The notes beneath the pieces were generated by a model. It was given only the letters and a program-made list of their open reading frames with translations. It searched no databases and was not told the origin of the DNA. A DNA stretch of 64,000 bases from Saccharum officinarum (lineage: Eukaryota > Streptophyta > Magnoliopsida > Poales > Poaceae): contig CM036179.1 of NCBI GenBank assembly GCA_020631735.1, positions 28,449,063 through 28,513,062 of the forward strand, written 5' to 3'. Numbering within the stretch: the first letter of the stretch is position 1; each line of letters starts with the position of its first letter. Positions 21,734 to 32,667 of this stretch are shown one piece after another. The translations under genes and the position numbers were made by a program.

Positions 21734-22306
21734 ATGAAAGAGGAAGAAACTAAGCATTTCAGGGTAGATGAAGAAGGTGTGTTGTGGTTTAAGGATAGAT
21801 TAGTGGTACCTAAGGACCGAGAGCTTAGAGATCAGATCCTATCCGAAGCACATTCGTCCAAGTTGTCCATCCATCCTGGTAGTAATAAGATGTATTATGA
21901 TTTGAAGCCACTTTATTGGTGGACCAAGATGCGGAAAGAGATAGCTGCATATGTTGCTAGGTGTGACACCTGTTGTAGGGTTAAAGCTGTGCATATGAAA
22001 GCTGGGTTACTTCAACCACTTTCTATCCTAGGTTGGAAATGGGAAGAGATAAGTATGGATTTCATTGTCGGACTTCCTCCTACTGTCAAAAATCAAAACT
22101 CCATCTGGGTAATTGTGGATCGTTTAACCAAATCAGCTCACTTCATTCCTGTTAGAGTGGACTATCGTCCCACTAACTATGCTGAGTTGTACTTCAATCA
22201 GATAGTCCGGCTCCATGGGGTACCTTGCACTATCGTTTCTGACCGTGGTCCTCAGTTCACTGCTCGCTTTTGGGAGCACTTGCATCACCTTCTGGGAACC
22301 AAGTAG
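21734..22306 (+). pseudogene. Integrase N-terminal zinc finger and core of chromovirus D
   Basis: Contains an HHCC finger (HSSKLSIHPG to CDTCC), the core start WEEISMDFIVGLP with the first Asp, WVIVDRLTKSAHF, and VSDRGPQFTARFW with the second Asp. The frame ends at LLGTK followed by two stops. The Glu-containing block continues in another frame (QTERVNQ, about 22340), after a TAG in the YHPQT region. The enzyme would join element cDNA to host DNA but is broken here. Confidence 0.9.
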
Positions 22307-22307
22307 T

Positions 22308-23073
22308 GAGAAGCTCTGCTTATCACCCCTAGACGTCCGGTCAGACAGAACGGGTTAACCAAATCTTGGAAGATCTGTTGCGGGCATGTGTCATTTCATC
22401 CAAGGGTTCTTGGGAAAAATGGTTACCTCTAGCCGAATTTTCGTACAATAATAGTTACCAAGAGAGTATTAAGATGGCCCCATTCGAAGCTTTGTACGGT
22501 CGTAAGTGTAGAACTCCACTAAACTGGGTAGAAGCTGGTGAAAGGAGGTATTATGGTATTGATTTTGTTCAGGAAGCTGAGGAACAAGTTCGTACCATCC
22601 AAAAACATATGGCTGTAGCCCAAGCTAGACAGAAAAGTTATGCTGATCGTCGTAGAAAACCGCTCGAGTTTGAAGTTGGAAACTTCGTTTATCTGAAAGT
22701 TTCTCCAATGAAGAGTGTCCAACGTTTTGGTGTTAAGCGGAAACTTGCGCCAAGATACGTGGGTCCTTTCCAAATCATAGGCAAGAGTGGAGCTGTTGCG
22801 TACAAGATCCAGTTATCTCCTGAAATGAGTGCCATATTCAACGTCTTCCATGTATCTCAGCTCAAAAAGTGTCTTCGAGTTCCGGAAGAAAGGGTTCCAT
22901 TAGGAGATATCAGGCTAGAATCCGATTTAACTTATAAAGAAAAGTCAGTCCGTGTGATTGACACCCAAGAGCGGGTAACTAGAAGTCGAGTGGTTAAGTG
23001 GTATAAAGTAATGTGGAGTAATCAGGGTAGTGCGAGTGATGCTACGTGGGAGCGAGAAGACTATTTTACGTGA
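22308..23073 (+). pseudogene. Integrase C-terminal part with chromodomain of chromovirus D
   Basis: Continues from GQTERVNQILEDLLRACV (Glu of the triad) through FSYNNSYQESIKMAPFEALYGRKCRTPL, the GPFQIIGKSGAVAYKIQL (GPY/F) module and HVSQLKKCL. It ends with a chromodomain-like segment, RVTRSRVVKWYKVMWSNQG then ATWEREDYF, and a stop at 23071-23073. Chromodomains at the integrase C-terminus define chromoviruses and are thought to guide integration to methylated-histone chromatin. This one is short: the N-terminal beta strand with aromatic-cage residues is not obvious, as in the plant type II group. Confidence 0.85.
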
Positions 23074-23129
23074 TGGTTATAAGGAATTCTATCAACAATG
23101 GTACGCTTTCCAAATCTCGGGACGAGATT

Positions 23130-23146
23130 TTTATAAGAGGGAGGGC
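23130..23146 (+). other. Polypurine tract of D
   Basis: AAGAGGGAGGG at about 23135-23145, directly before LTR2 (TGTAACACCC), is the expected plus-strand primer. Together with the primer site at 18762 it shows that 18760-23146 is a properly bounded internal region. Confidence 0.75.
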
Positions 23147-26100
23147 TGTAACACCCTAGGTGTTTGGCTTCCTTAAGTGCATTGCATTTCATGAGCATTA
23201 ACATTAATCATCTCATTCATGAGTGGGAGCATCATTCATTTCATGCATGAGCTTATAATATGTGAAACATGCTTTGGAAACATTGCCACATATGTTTATA
23301 TTTCATGTGAAGTAAGAAGTAAGTAGTGTGCAACACACAAGTACCTTATGTGCAATTTCCTTTTGAGACATGTCAACCACTTTAGTGTAACATAATTAGC
23401 AAGTGTTATGCAACACACTCATGCAACATGTGCAACATGAGCTTGCAACATTTGGGTGAAAGTATTGAATTACTTGTTCCAAAGTATGTGACACTAGGAA
23501 TTTTGTGCAACCAATGTGTAGAGTGGCTAATTAGGTCTTATAACACCTTAATTACATTTAGGGTAAGTAGTGGAGCAATGTTTATGTTGACCAAAATTAC
23601 CAAATTGCCCTTCCAAATGTTGTTGACTAAGTTTGGACCCCTAGAGTGATCTGGTTTGACCAATTAAAAAGTGCAGCTTAGAAATCTTGCATGGAGGAGC
23701 ACCCTTAAGCAAAGTTGTAGGGAATTTTATGGGGAACAAAAGTCTCAATATGACCATCTCATGAAATTGACCAGAACATGCTCCAAAGTGGCCCACAAGT
23801 CAGCTAGAAGGGCTGCCTCAACACTTAGAATTTTTCTAAGTCTCCAAGTGTCCCTCCAGTTTTACTGTGGCCTACTTTAGGAGCTTGTAGTTTGCGAACC
23901 AGGCCAAACCAGCTTCCACTCATATTGACAAACTTGTAGTCCTTATGTAGCTCTACAACATTGCCAACATCACCCATGCCTGGTTCTCAATAGTTTAGGA
24001 GATATAGTGTCAAGAAGTTAGGGTTTCAGTCGACGTTTATCTCTGAAACTGCATTTCAGTTTCAAGGGGCACCACTTTGGAGTTTTATAGTTTCAAATCT
24101 GAGCCGAATTGGTTCTGGAGCCAATTAGCAAAGTTGTTGACCTCACAAAGCCCTACAATTTTTGTATTATCACCTGCTCCTAACTCGAACCGGTTTGAGA
24201 GATAATTAGCGCCAAAACTACCCTGTCAGTCGGTCTTTGGAGGCTCGGTTTCAGTCAACGAGCTCGAACACCGGCATGTCATGGCGCGCGGGCAGAAGAA
24301 CGGCGACGCGTGGTGACCGAGCGCTGCCGTTCCCTCCACGTCGCGAGCCCGGGCGTGAGTTGAACACCGAGCGGCCACCTCCACCCCCTCACGCACGCTC
24401 ATTCTCTTCTTCCTTCCTCTCGCTCTGGCCGGGCTCACCGAGGCAGAAACCGGGACGCCATTGCCGCCATAGCCATCTCCGAGCTCGCGCACTCACCACC
24501 GCTCGCCGAACCACGTCCATCCCTCCGCCTCCCCGTCCTACACCTCCTCGACCCGTCGGTAGGTTGGATTGAGCCCGAGGTGAGCCGCATTGCCGTTTCC
24601 GCCCGCTCACCGAAGCTCACCGGAGCTCCACCATGTGCGGGTCACCATGGCCAGCACCACACAGTAGTTCTCCGTCTGCCTTCACCCACGTTTCCCCCTC
24701 CCTGTCACGTGTAGATGCTAGGATGAAGATGTTACCGCCAGTATCGGGACAGCCATGGCGGAACGAGACCGTGCATGGCCGTGCCATGGCTGCCGGCCAG
24801 GTGCTCAAACGGTCAAGCGGTTCCGCTCCATCCCCGTCTGTGGGAGTGATCTCGTTAGGTCCGCTAGGAGTCCAGGAAGGTGATGCGCCCTTCGGTAGGT
24901 CGTGCGACGGTCGGGACTCGCCGGCATACCGCCAGGCACCGCGGCTGTCCGCCATTGCCGTCGGTCTGGGTGCGGTGGTGCATCAACTTTGGGGAAAAGT
25001 GGTAGCCTCGGTGCGGTTGGGTTTGGGCAAGAAGCCGGTGCACTTGGATCGGTCGGAGGAGCCATCGGCGGCGAGGAATTGCTCGTCGGAGCTCACTGCC
25101 GCCGCGTCCCTGTTCCCTTTCACCGACACGCGGGGGCCACCTGTCTATGCCGCGCGCGGGCGGGAGCCCGAGCGGGCCGCGCGCGCGCGTCTTGGGCCGC
25201 GTCGGTCTCGGGCCGACCCAGCGCTGTAGCTGTTAGGGTTCAGTTTTCTTTTCCTTTTTTCTTTTTTTTTGTCACAGATTTTTGTGGTGGTTTAGAAAAT
25301 GTAGATCTAGGGTTTTACTTGCTAAAAAATCATGAGATAAATTTTGCTAGGATCTACATGATGTGTAGTATTTTAGAAGAATATAAATCTGGTATGTGAT
25401 GTTTAGTTTCTGGGAGAATTTAATAGATCTTTCAAATGTGTTTTGAAATGAATGCAAATTTGTTAAATGTATAACTTGAGCTGTAATATTCCAAAAATTA
25501 AGAAATTTGGTGGGTAGACTGTTTTATACTTGCTTTAGCTCTGGTAAAAATTTGGGCATTAATGCTTATGTACTTTTTCAGTTATAATGCTATCTTGTTA
25601 TTCTAGGAAATAATTGAATGAATTTTAGTAATTTTTCTACATGTGCAATGTTCTTGTAACTTTTTGGAGAATGTCTTGGTACCCTAGAGTGTCTAAGAAA
25701 AATATGAAATCTATTGTTTGATAGTTTTCAATATGATTTGTTAATTATACAAAAATCAGCCTTTTGGGCTTGTGAATTTTGTGTAGGGAGTTCCTGTGAA
25801 TAAATTTAGTTCCAATTTTTACAGTGGTCTCGTTTTGGGTCAGAGAGTCCCCTGTAATTTTTGTAGAATTTTAGGAGCAGTTTACATATATGTTTAAAAT
25901 TCCACTTAATTAATTAAGTAAATTAAGAAATGAGTATAAATAAATGTTCTAGGTGGGCACACCTTACTTTCTGGTGTTTTTGTGACCTATGTGAGCTTGT
26001 GGTAATGTTAGTTGGGTTTTAAGAAATATTTGCCACATAAATAAATATTTAATCCTTGCAATTCTAGGTTTTCTGGACAACTGATAGTATTTATAGATTT

Positions 26101-28365
26101 GACCTTTGATAAAGGAGGTTTCTGGAAAACTTGTAAATACCAAAGTTGTAGTAAACTTGATAAACTAACTTGTGTCAAAATTTAGGAGTATTTGGCCTAG
26201 TAGTTTGGGAGTTGTTGCTGTTTTAAGTGACAGTGCAGAATTGGCTACTCTCTGTCTAGGGAGGACAGATTCTGGAACTTATGAATTTCGACATGGAAAA
26301 CTTAGGAGTTTAGGGTTGAGGTCTGAAAATGAATTGCAGTGCATTTCTTAAGCTTTCCAGATTGTCTTAGATCATATCTTTTGGAGTTGGGAATCTCCAG
26401 TTATGTTAGAAACAAGTAGCTGCTGTCCAGAATGTTTTACTGTGGTATTTGCTGTTAAGGTGGTAATCTAAGTAATGCTACTCTTGTAATTGTTAGGTAT
26501 TAGGGCCTTAACCGAAGAAGAACAACTATATCTTAGGTTGGGTAGATTAGGTGAGTACTTCTCTACCGGAGAGGAAATTTGCACCTACTATTTGAAGTGA
26601 TTTGAATAGAGCTTTAAGAATGTTGTAATGCATTTCATTCCGAGCATACTGCATCTTTCATTATGCATCCATGAGATTTATTATGCACTCATGCAATAGG
26701 TGTTTTGGAGGGGGTAACGCTCCTCGAATTCGAGCAAGTGATACCGGAGGAGATCCAGAACCAGCCGGAGCCAGCAGAAGAACCAACCGGCGGAGAAGCT
26801 CCTGCAGAAGATCTGCCCGAGTGTCCTGACCACCGGCCTTCGACCTTTCTCAAAGGCAAGCCCCGGTGCATGCTGAACCCATCCTTTTATAAATCTATCT
26901 TGAGTACTTTTAATTGTTTAATGCATTAAGTTGTAGGAGTTGTATGAAAACAATTGTTGCATTATACCTATCCTTGCCCAGATATCGTACTTAAATCCTA
27001 ATTTAGGTTTAGGCACGTATCAATGCTTAGCCCTGCTTAGTACGGTAGAAGTCGGGTGATTTCCGGTCATCCGCGAGATGTAGGAAGGAGTCACGAGTGA
27101 CTTTATGGCTATCATGGATGGAACCATGCTTTAAAATGAAATTGAGACCAGGCGGGAATTCGATAGTATAGCCGCAAGACACTTCACGTCTTGGGTGTGG
27201 AGCTATGCCCGTTTGAGTCGTTTAAGGACCGATTCGCTGTACGTCCTTGAGTCATGTTGAACGCAGTCTAACACTTAGTTGGCCGGATAAGTCGTTCCGA
27301 CCGCGAAGCCGAGTAATGTGATTCAAGCCGGAAATCGAATGGTAGGTTGCTTCTTGGAGGAGAGAAAGGATGTGCTTGGGGACATTGGCGTGAGACCAAG
27401 GGGGGGTTAGAGTCCCTATCACCTGGCAGAGTGTCGCCCTTGGGGTCGCGACATCATTCGGACCCGCGATTCCTAAATCATATGAAAAGGTGGCCTGTGC
27501 GACCCTGGCAGGGGTCTGCACGGTGAGTGTTAGAATTACCCCTCCAACTGGATAGGAATCCGATTCGAATCGCCATCGCTCCCGGTTAGTGAGCACTTGA
27601 TTTGAGCAGCGGCAACGTAGATCTCATTAAATGAACAGATGGTTAAGTGAATGATACAATGTTGCCACAATTTATACCTGCTCTGGATATAATATTGATA
27701 ATTGTTTGATTATAATTAAGTGCATGCTTAGTACAGGTGCTAAGGTAGATGACAGGTAAATGCTAAAAATAACTGCTAGTACAGGTTATAAGAGTTTCAA
27801 TGACTTATGCCTTTATGCAAAATGTGATGTCAGCTAGCCTCTTGTGTAAGCCTTGCATAATCCTTGGTGTCATCTTATTTCTGGTTTTTGACGGGTAAGT
27901 CTAGCTGAGTATATTCCAGTACTCAGGATTTATTCCCCCCTGTTGCAGATGATATGCTCTATCAAGGCTTCTGCAAGACGTGTCTCCACCCTGCGGGTGA
28001 TGAAGACTAGATCACTAGGGCGTGATCATCTTTTATGTACTTTCCTCATGCTTTTGCGGGTTGTTGATCAACAAGACTGGCAGTAGTTAAATAACTGGTG
28101 TGTGTGTTATGCTTCCGCTACTTTATAAACTTGGTTTGTAATAATTGTGACTCCGTGTGTGTAAACTTATTTCGGAACTACTTGTGAAATGTAACATATG
28201 ATGTTGTATGTTGAATGATGCGATCTTGGTTGTAAGCAAGTTGGTTTGAAATCCTTCGTGGTTTCGATTGACTACCGGGATTATATGGGCTCAAGTTCGA
28301 AAATTTGAGCGCTTCGGTGCTTGTTTTTGTACTTGTGCTCTTATAATTTGGTCAGTTCTGTTACA
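23147..28365 (+). repeat. LTR2 of chromovirus D (5219 bp)
   Basis: Starts TGTAACACCCTAGG and ends TCTGTTACA. It is nearly identical to LTR1 apart from scattered substitutions and the missing tandem copy. Exon-like blocks equivalent to those of LTR1 are present: block B begins near 26700, and block C ends in TAG near 28010. A second primer site follows rather than host DNA, which is the main evidence for the composite structure. Confidence 0.9.
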
Positions 28366-29364
28366 GCTGGTATCGAAGCATAATTCAACATTAAACACAT
28401 CGTACGAGTATTTAAAAAAACAAAAGTATTTGATTATGAAAAGGGTTAAAACTCTAAAACTTATTTTCATAGGTATGCCAGTGATCACATCCCTTAGCCC
28501 AAATAAGGACTCTTAGGAGGCTTATTATAAAGACTAACTTGGGGCCTTGTTTGTTTTTGTTTCGTCGTCCATACGGCGTGATATTGTATGGATGCTATCC
28601 ACTTGGGTGGTAATGTATGGATCAATTGCCTCGACGCTCTGGTAAGTGTGAGTTGTGAGAGCATGATCGTCCAACCGGCGATCTAGGGGAGAGTAGTTTT
28701 GGTGACTTGCATACTTACATGTTTAAACCGTGTAATTATGTAAGCGCTTAATTGTGGGAACCTTTATATCGGGTAGCTTTGATACTGAAGTATATACATC
28801 AGGGGATGTGTATATGGAAAGTATTTAAATTACTTCTTTCTTGTGTATATATATTGGAAAACTGTTGGGCTGAAATGAGATTTTCTGCAGGTACATTAAC
28901 AGCGTAACGAGTAGACCGATAGTTTCGCTTATATGAGAGAACGTATGTATGCCACCGCCTAGCGTTAGAACTTTAGGTTTCTACTAAGGTGAGAGGGTGT
29001 ACGGAACATGCATGCATCATGTTTAATTATATCATACATATCATTTACTCCCTCCTTAAAAATTTCAATAGTCCTGACTAAATTAAATTTTGTATCCCCT
29101 AAATGATCCTCACTTTAAGTCGTATCTTGTTGCTACAGATGGCACGTACCAAGTGGACCGCCCGTAAGTCAACCGGGGGCAAGGTCCCTCGTCACCAGCT
29201 AGCTCCACGTGAGCCCCGCCCCGAGCCCACTGAGGTGGAGAGGCTACGGGCGGAGTTGGCCGAAGTGACTGCTGCCAGGAATGCAGCGCGTCAGCAACTG
29301 GAGCAAGTGATCCGTGATCGTGATCAGGAAACCCTTGCAGTCCAGAGATTGACAGTGGCAAATC
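28366..29364 (+). mobile_element. Second, truncated internal region of D
   Basis: Matches 18760-19760 nearly base for base: primer site, leader and the start of the H3-like ORF. It stops at the codons for VANR, where the sequence switches to LTR tail. It holds no pol sequence. Confidence 0.85.
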
Positions 29365-29432
29365 GCGACTCCGTGTGTGTAAACTTATTTTTGAACAACT
29401 GGTGTGTGTGTTATGCTTCTGCTACTTTATAA
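29139..29432 (+). pseudogene. Truncated second copy of the H3-tail-like ORF
   Basis: The ATG at 29139 opens a frame whose mature N-terminus matches histone H3 at 18 of 21 residues, with K4, K9, K14 and R2, R8, R17 all kept; only Q5W, A15V and K18H differ. After about 77 codons it runs into LTR tail sequence and ends. The coiled coil is cut short and the acidic tail is lost. The five substitutions against copy 1 (19533) include K4/E4, R/H, P/L and A/T. Confidence 0.75.
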
Positions 29433-29669
29433 ACTTGGTTTGTAATAATTGCGACTCCGTGTGTGTAAACTTATTTCGGAACTACTTGTGAAATGTAACA
29501 TATGATGTTGTATGTTGAATGATGTGATCTTGGTTGTAAGCAAGTTGGTTTGAAATCCTTCGTGGTTTTGATTGACTACCGGGATTATATGAGCTCAAGT
29601 TCGAAAATTTGAGCGCTTCGGTGCTTGTTTTTATACTTGTGCTCTTATAATTTGGTTGGTTCTATTACA
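29365..29669 (+). repeat. Third LTR tail of D with rearranged junction
   Basis: LTR 3' end equivalent to about 18484-18759, ending TCTATTACA before GTTTT. The first 26 bases (GCGACTCCGTGTGTGTAAAC and on) duplicate 29451-29476 further inside the same tail. The junction therefore jumped into the LTR, then back about 90 bp, then ran to the end, which looks like repeated template switching at short homology. Confidence 0.75.
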
Positions 29670-29674
29670 GTTTT

Positions 29675-30935
29675 GTACCTTTCGATCACCCTTGGCCATA
29701 AGGCATAGGTGAGTAGTGGACGATAATGGTGATGGAGGCGGTGAAGGTAGTGATGAAGATGTCGGTGAAGATGATGGCCCCATTACAAATGTGGCAACCT
29801 TCTCTTTCTCATCATTGCTTTCATCTTCGGAGGACTCACAAGATGATTCAATATCGGTGAGCCAATCACCAACAATGTATGCTTTTCCTCCCTTCTTCTT
29901 CTTGTGGAACTCCTTCTTCTTGCCATCCTTCTTCTTGTATGGCTTGTTTTTCTTCTTCTCTTCTTCTTCATCACTTGAATCATTTTTGTTGCCCTTGTTC
30001 TTGTTCTTGTACTTGTCTTTTGGAGGTCTAGGGCATTGATGAGCTAAGTGGCCAAGTTCACCACAATTGTAGCAATCCATCTCCGAGATTGGCTTTCTTT
30101 TGCTACTTGTGAAGAATTTCTTTTTCTTGCCATCGAACTTGATGCCACTCTTGTTGAGCTTCTTTAGCATTTTGGTGGTCTTCCTCACCATGAGTGCAAG
30201 TGATTCATCATCAACATCACTTTCACTTGAGCTTTCTTGCACCATCATGGCTTGGCCCTTCTTCTTTTTCTTGTCATGGCTAGCTTTGAAGGCCAAGTCT
30301 TTCTTCTTAGAAGATGATGAGCCCTCTTCCGGAGTGATGTGCATGTACATCTCATGAGTATTGATCTTCCCTAATACTTGTGTCGGTGTTGCAGTGGAGA
30401 GATCACTTTGGTGAAGCACGGTGACAATGTGACCATACTTCTCAACGGGAAGAACACTCAAGATCTTCCTTGCAACATCCGATTGGCTCATTTTAGCGAG
30501 CCCAAGAGCATTGAGGTCCTCTACAAGAACATTTAGACGAGTGTACATGTCATTGGCACTTTCTTTGGGAAGCATCTCAAAAGAATTAATTTTCTTTAAA
30601 GCAATATGATAGCGTTCCTCACGCTCACTCTTAGTTCCCTCATGGAGAGCACAAAGGTTTTCCCACAATATATGAGCGTTCTTTGCATTACGCACACGAT
30701 TGAAGATATCCTTGCCTAAGCCCCGGTAGAGTGCATTTTTGGCCTTTGCATTCCACCGGTCGTACTTCTCCTCGTCACCAATTGGGTTGGCGGGATCCTT
30801 GATAGCGGGAAGCCCTTGGGTTGCGGCTCTAAGACACCCAACATCTATGGCTTCGAGATACGCCTCCATACGGATTTTCCAATATGGAAAATCATCCACC
30901 TCAAAGGTGGGAGGTGGTCCTTCCCCGTTAGACAT
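29675..30935 (-). pseudogene. N-terminal half of gag of Sirevirus B
   Basis: Starts with MSNGEGPPPTFEVDDFPYWK, the typical opening of plant copia gag of the UBN2 type, and keeps the helical gag core to about residue 200. Lysine-rich segments and a zinc knuckle CYNCGELGHLAHQC (about residue 285) follow, then Sirevirus-like acidic and serine-rich stretches. The frame is open for about 420 codons up to the D insertion and continues at 13515. Gag forms the virus-like particle that packages element RNA. This half has no stop, so it was broken mainly by the insertion. Confidence 0.9.
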
Positions 30936-30974
30936 CTTGCTCTAGGCGGTAAAGCCTAAACTAGGAGCAACTCG

Positions 30975-30986
30975 GCTCCGATACCA
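30975..30986 (-). other. Primer binding site of Sirevirus B
   Basis: On the minus strand TGGTATCGGAGC follows the LTR end by two bases and is complementary to initiator methionine tRNA. It fixes the orientation of B as minus. Confidence 0.85.
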
Positions 30987-31694
30987 ATTGAAAGGATCAA
31001 GATGCCCAAGAGGGGGGTGAATTGGGCTTCTCTAAAAATGAATTGCAAGAATTAAAACCTACAAGCCGGAATTCACCCCTAGTGCCTACTTGTGTTCCTA
31101 GATATTTTACCGGTAAAGAGTTTTGCACCCTAGTTTCCAATCCTAGTCTAGCATGGCAATTCTAGGAAAGTAAAACAAGCAATAAATGTAAATACGAGAA
31201 AGTAAATGCTTGAAAGTAAGGACAAGGAACATGGCGATGTTTTTCCGAGGTTTCAGAGAGTCGCCACTCCCCACTAGTCCTCGTTGGAGCACCCGCGCAA
31301 GGGTGTAGCTCTCCCTTGATCCGCGCAAGGATCAAGTGCTCTCTACGGGTTGATTCTTCGACACTCCATCGCGGTGAATCGTCCAAAACCGCTCACAAGA
31401 TGAGTTGGGCCATCCACAAGCTTCGCCGAATGATCACCAAACTCCCAATCACCACCAAGCCGTCTAGGTGATGGCGATCACCAAGAGTAACAAGCTAGAA
31501 CTCTCACTTGACCAAAACGAGCCTAATGAGAAGGAGGATGCACACTTGCTACTCTCTAATTACTAGTGAGGAACTCTCAAGCTTTGATTCTCAAATCACA
31601 CTCCTCACTAGAGTTCTTGCACTCCCTTGCACTCCAAAGGTGTTTCTCAACTGAACAAATGAGCAAGAGACCTCTCAAAGAGGTGGTGGGGATG

Positions 31695-31702
31695 TATTTA
31701 TA
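31695..31702 (-). promoter_or_regulatory. TATA box of LTR B
   Basis: TATAAATA on the minus strand, downstream of the palindrome array in transcription order, as in LTRs A and C. Confidence 0.65.
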
Positions 31703-31754
31703 CACCCCACAGTCGAAACGAACCGTTACCTGCCAACTCAGCAAAACGCAGGGT

Positions 31755-32225
31755 GACCGGACGCGCCGATCGAAGTGACCGGACGCGCCGGTCGCACGTA
31801 ACGGTCGGAATTCTGGAAATTCGACTGAGTGATCGGACGCGCCGCTCGAAGTGACCGGACGCGCTGGTCGCTCGTAACGGTCGAAATTCTGAAATCTCGG
31901 CTGAGTGACCGGACGCGCCAGTCAGGGGTGATCGGACGCGTCCGATCGTGCAGGGAGCATACTGTAACGAGATCGGACGCGCGACCGCGTCCGATCGGTG
32001 ATGACCGGACGCGTCCGGTCGTTGCAGGACCTTACTGGAACGTGACCGGACGCGCCGATCACACCCAGGTCGCGTCCAAACGGAATGGTTTCCCTTAAGT
32101 GACACGTGTCGGTCTGACCACCGCGTCCGGTCCTAGCAAGGACCACGTCCGGTCGTCAGCGCCGAAACACAGTCGTGGTTTTGAACTGACCGGACACGCC
32201 GGTTAGACCGAGAACCGCGTCCGGT
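31755..32225. repeat. Palindrome array in LTR B
   Basis: Repeats of GTGACCGGACGCGCCGGTCG and of ACCGGACGCGTCCGGTC (for example near 32023). The centre is often GCGCC rather than GCGTC, so many copies are imperfect palindromes. This array variant differs from those of A and C. Confidence 0.75.
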
Positions 32226-32667
32226 CAAGGGAAAAACTGTCTAAACACTTCGAAACGCGACACAACTTGAACCAAGTTGCTTCCAACTGAACTTTGAGCT
32301 ATTCTAGAGCTGCCTAGTGCTAAGTTTAACAAGTGTGCACCACACCTAAACATAAGACTCACCTAGGTCAAGCTACCCGCTCAGGCTCCCCTTAATAGTA
32401 CGGCCAAAAGAGAAAACGAAGATCCTAACGACTATTCTGAATGTAACTCAACACCTTGACATCCGGAACTAACCGTCCTTAATCTTGACGTCACTCCTTT
32501 GAAAACCGAAACGATTTCCATCAGGGGGCATGAATACCATGGTGCCCAAAGCAGTTATCACCTCCATGACCTAACTTACCAAGGTTTCTGCAAAACACAC
32601 GTTAGTCATGGTAATAAAGCGTTGTCATCAATTGCCGAAACCAACTTTCGGGGCCTAGATGCTTTCA

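Larger units (their letters stand above)
13521..29669 (+). mobile_element. Chromovirus complex D (LTR - internal - LTR - truncated internal - LTR tail)
   Basis: Ty3/gypsy element of 16,149 bp nested in the gag of Sirevirus B. Its parts are LTR1 13521-18759, internal 18760-23146, LTR2 23147-28365, second partial internal region 28366 to about 29364, and a third LTR tail of about 300 bp ending at 29669. Only the outermost ends carry the GTTTT duplication, so this looks like one insertion later extended by LTR recombination or template switching. The integrase ends in a chromodomain-like segment, placing it among chromoviruses (closest by eye to the Tekay/Del type). Gag, protease and the RT start are missing, so it is non-autonomous. 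Confidence 0.85.
29670..32667 (-). mobile_element. Sirevirus B, upstream part (5' LTR, primer site, gag start)
   Basis: The 5' portion of B to the right of the D insertion. It contains gag (30935 leftward), a primer site (30975-30986, minus) and the 5' LTR (30989-32667). The GTTTT copy at 29670-29674 is the right target duplication of D. Confidence 0.9.
30989..32667 (-). repeat. 5' LTR of Sirevirus B
   Basis: A 1679-bp LTR with plus-strand termini TGAAAGGATC and GATGCTTTCA. It includes a TATA box (31695-31702, minus) and a palindrome array (about 31755-32225). Its partner LTR is off the left edge, so the age cannot be estimated and the five bases at 32668-32672 (GGCGC) cannot be confirmed as a target duplication. 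Confidence 0.85.

Noticed and set aside
28366..29669. An independent third chromovirus insertion
   Set aside because: It shares the LTR2 boundary without any target duplication; only the outer GTTTT pair exists.
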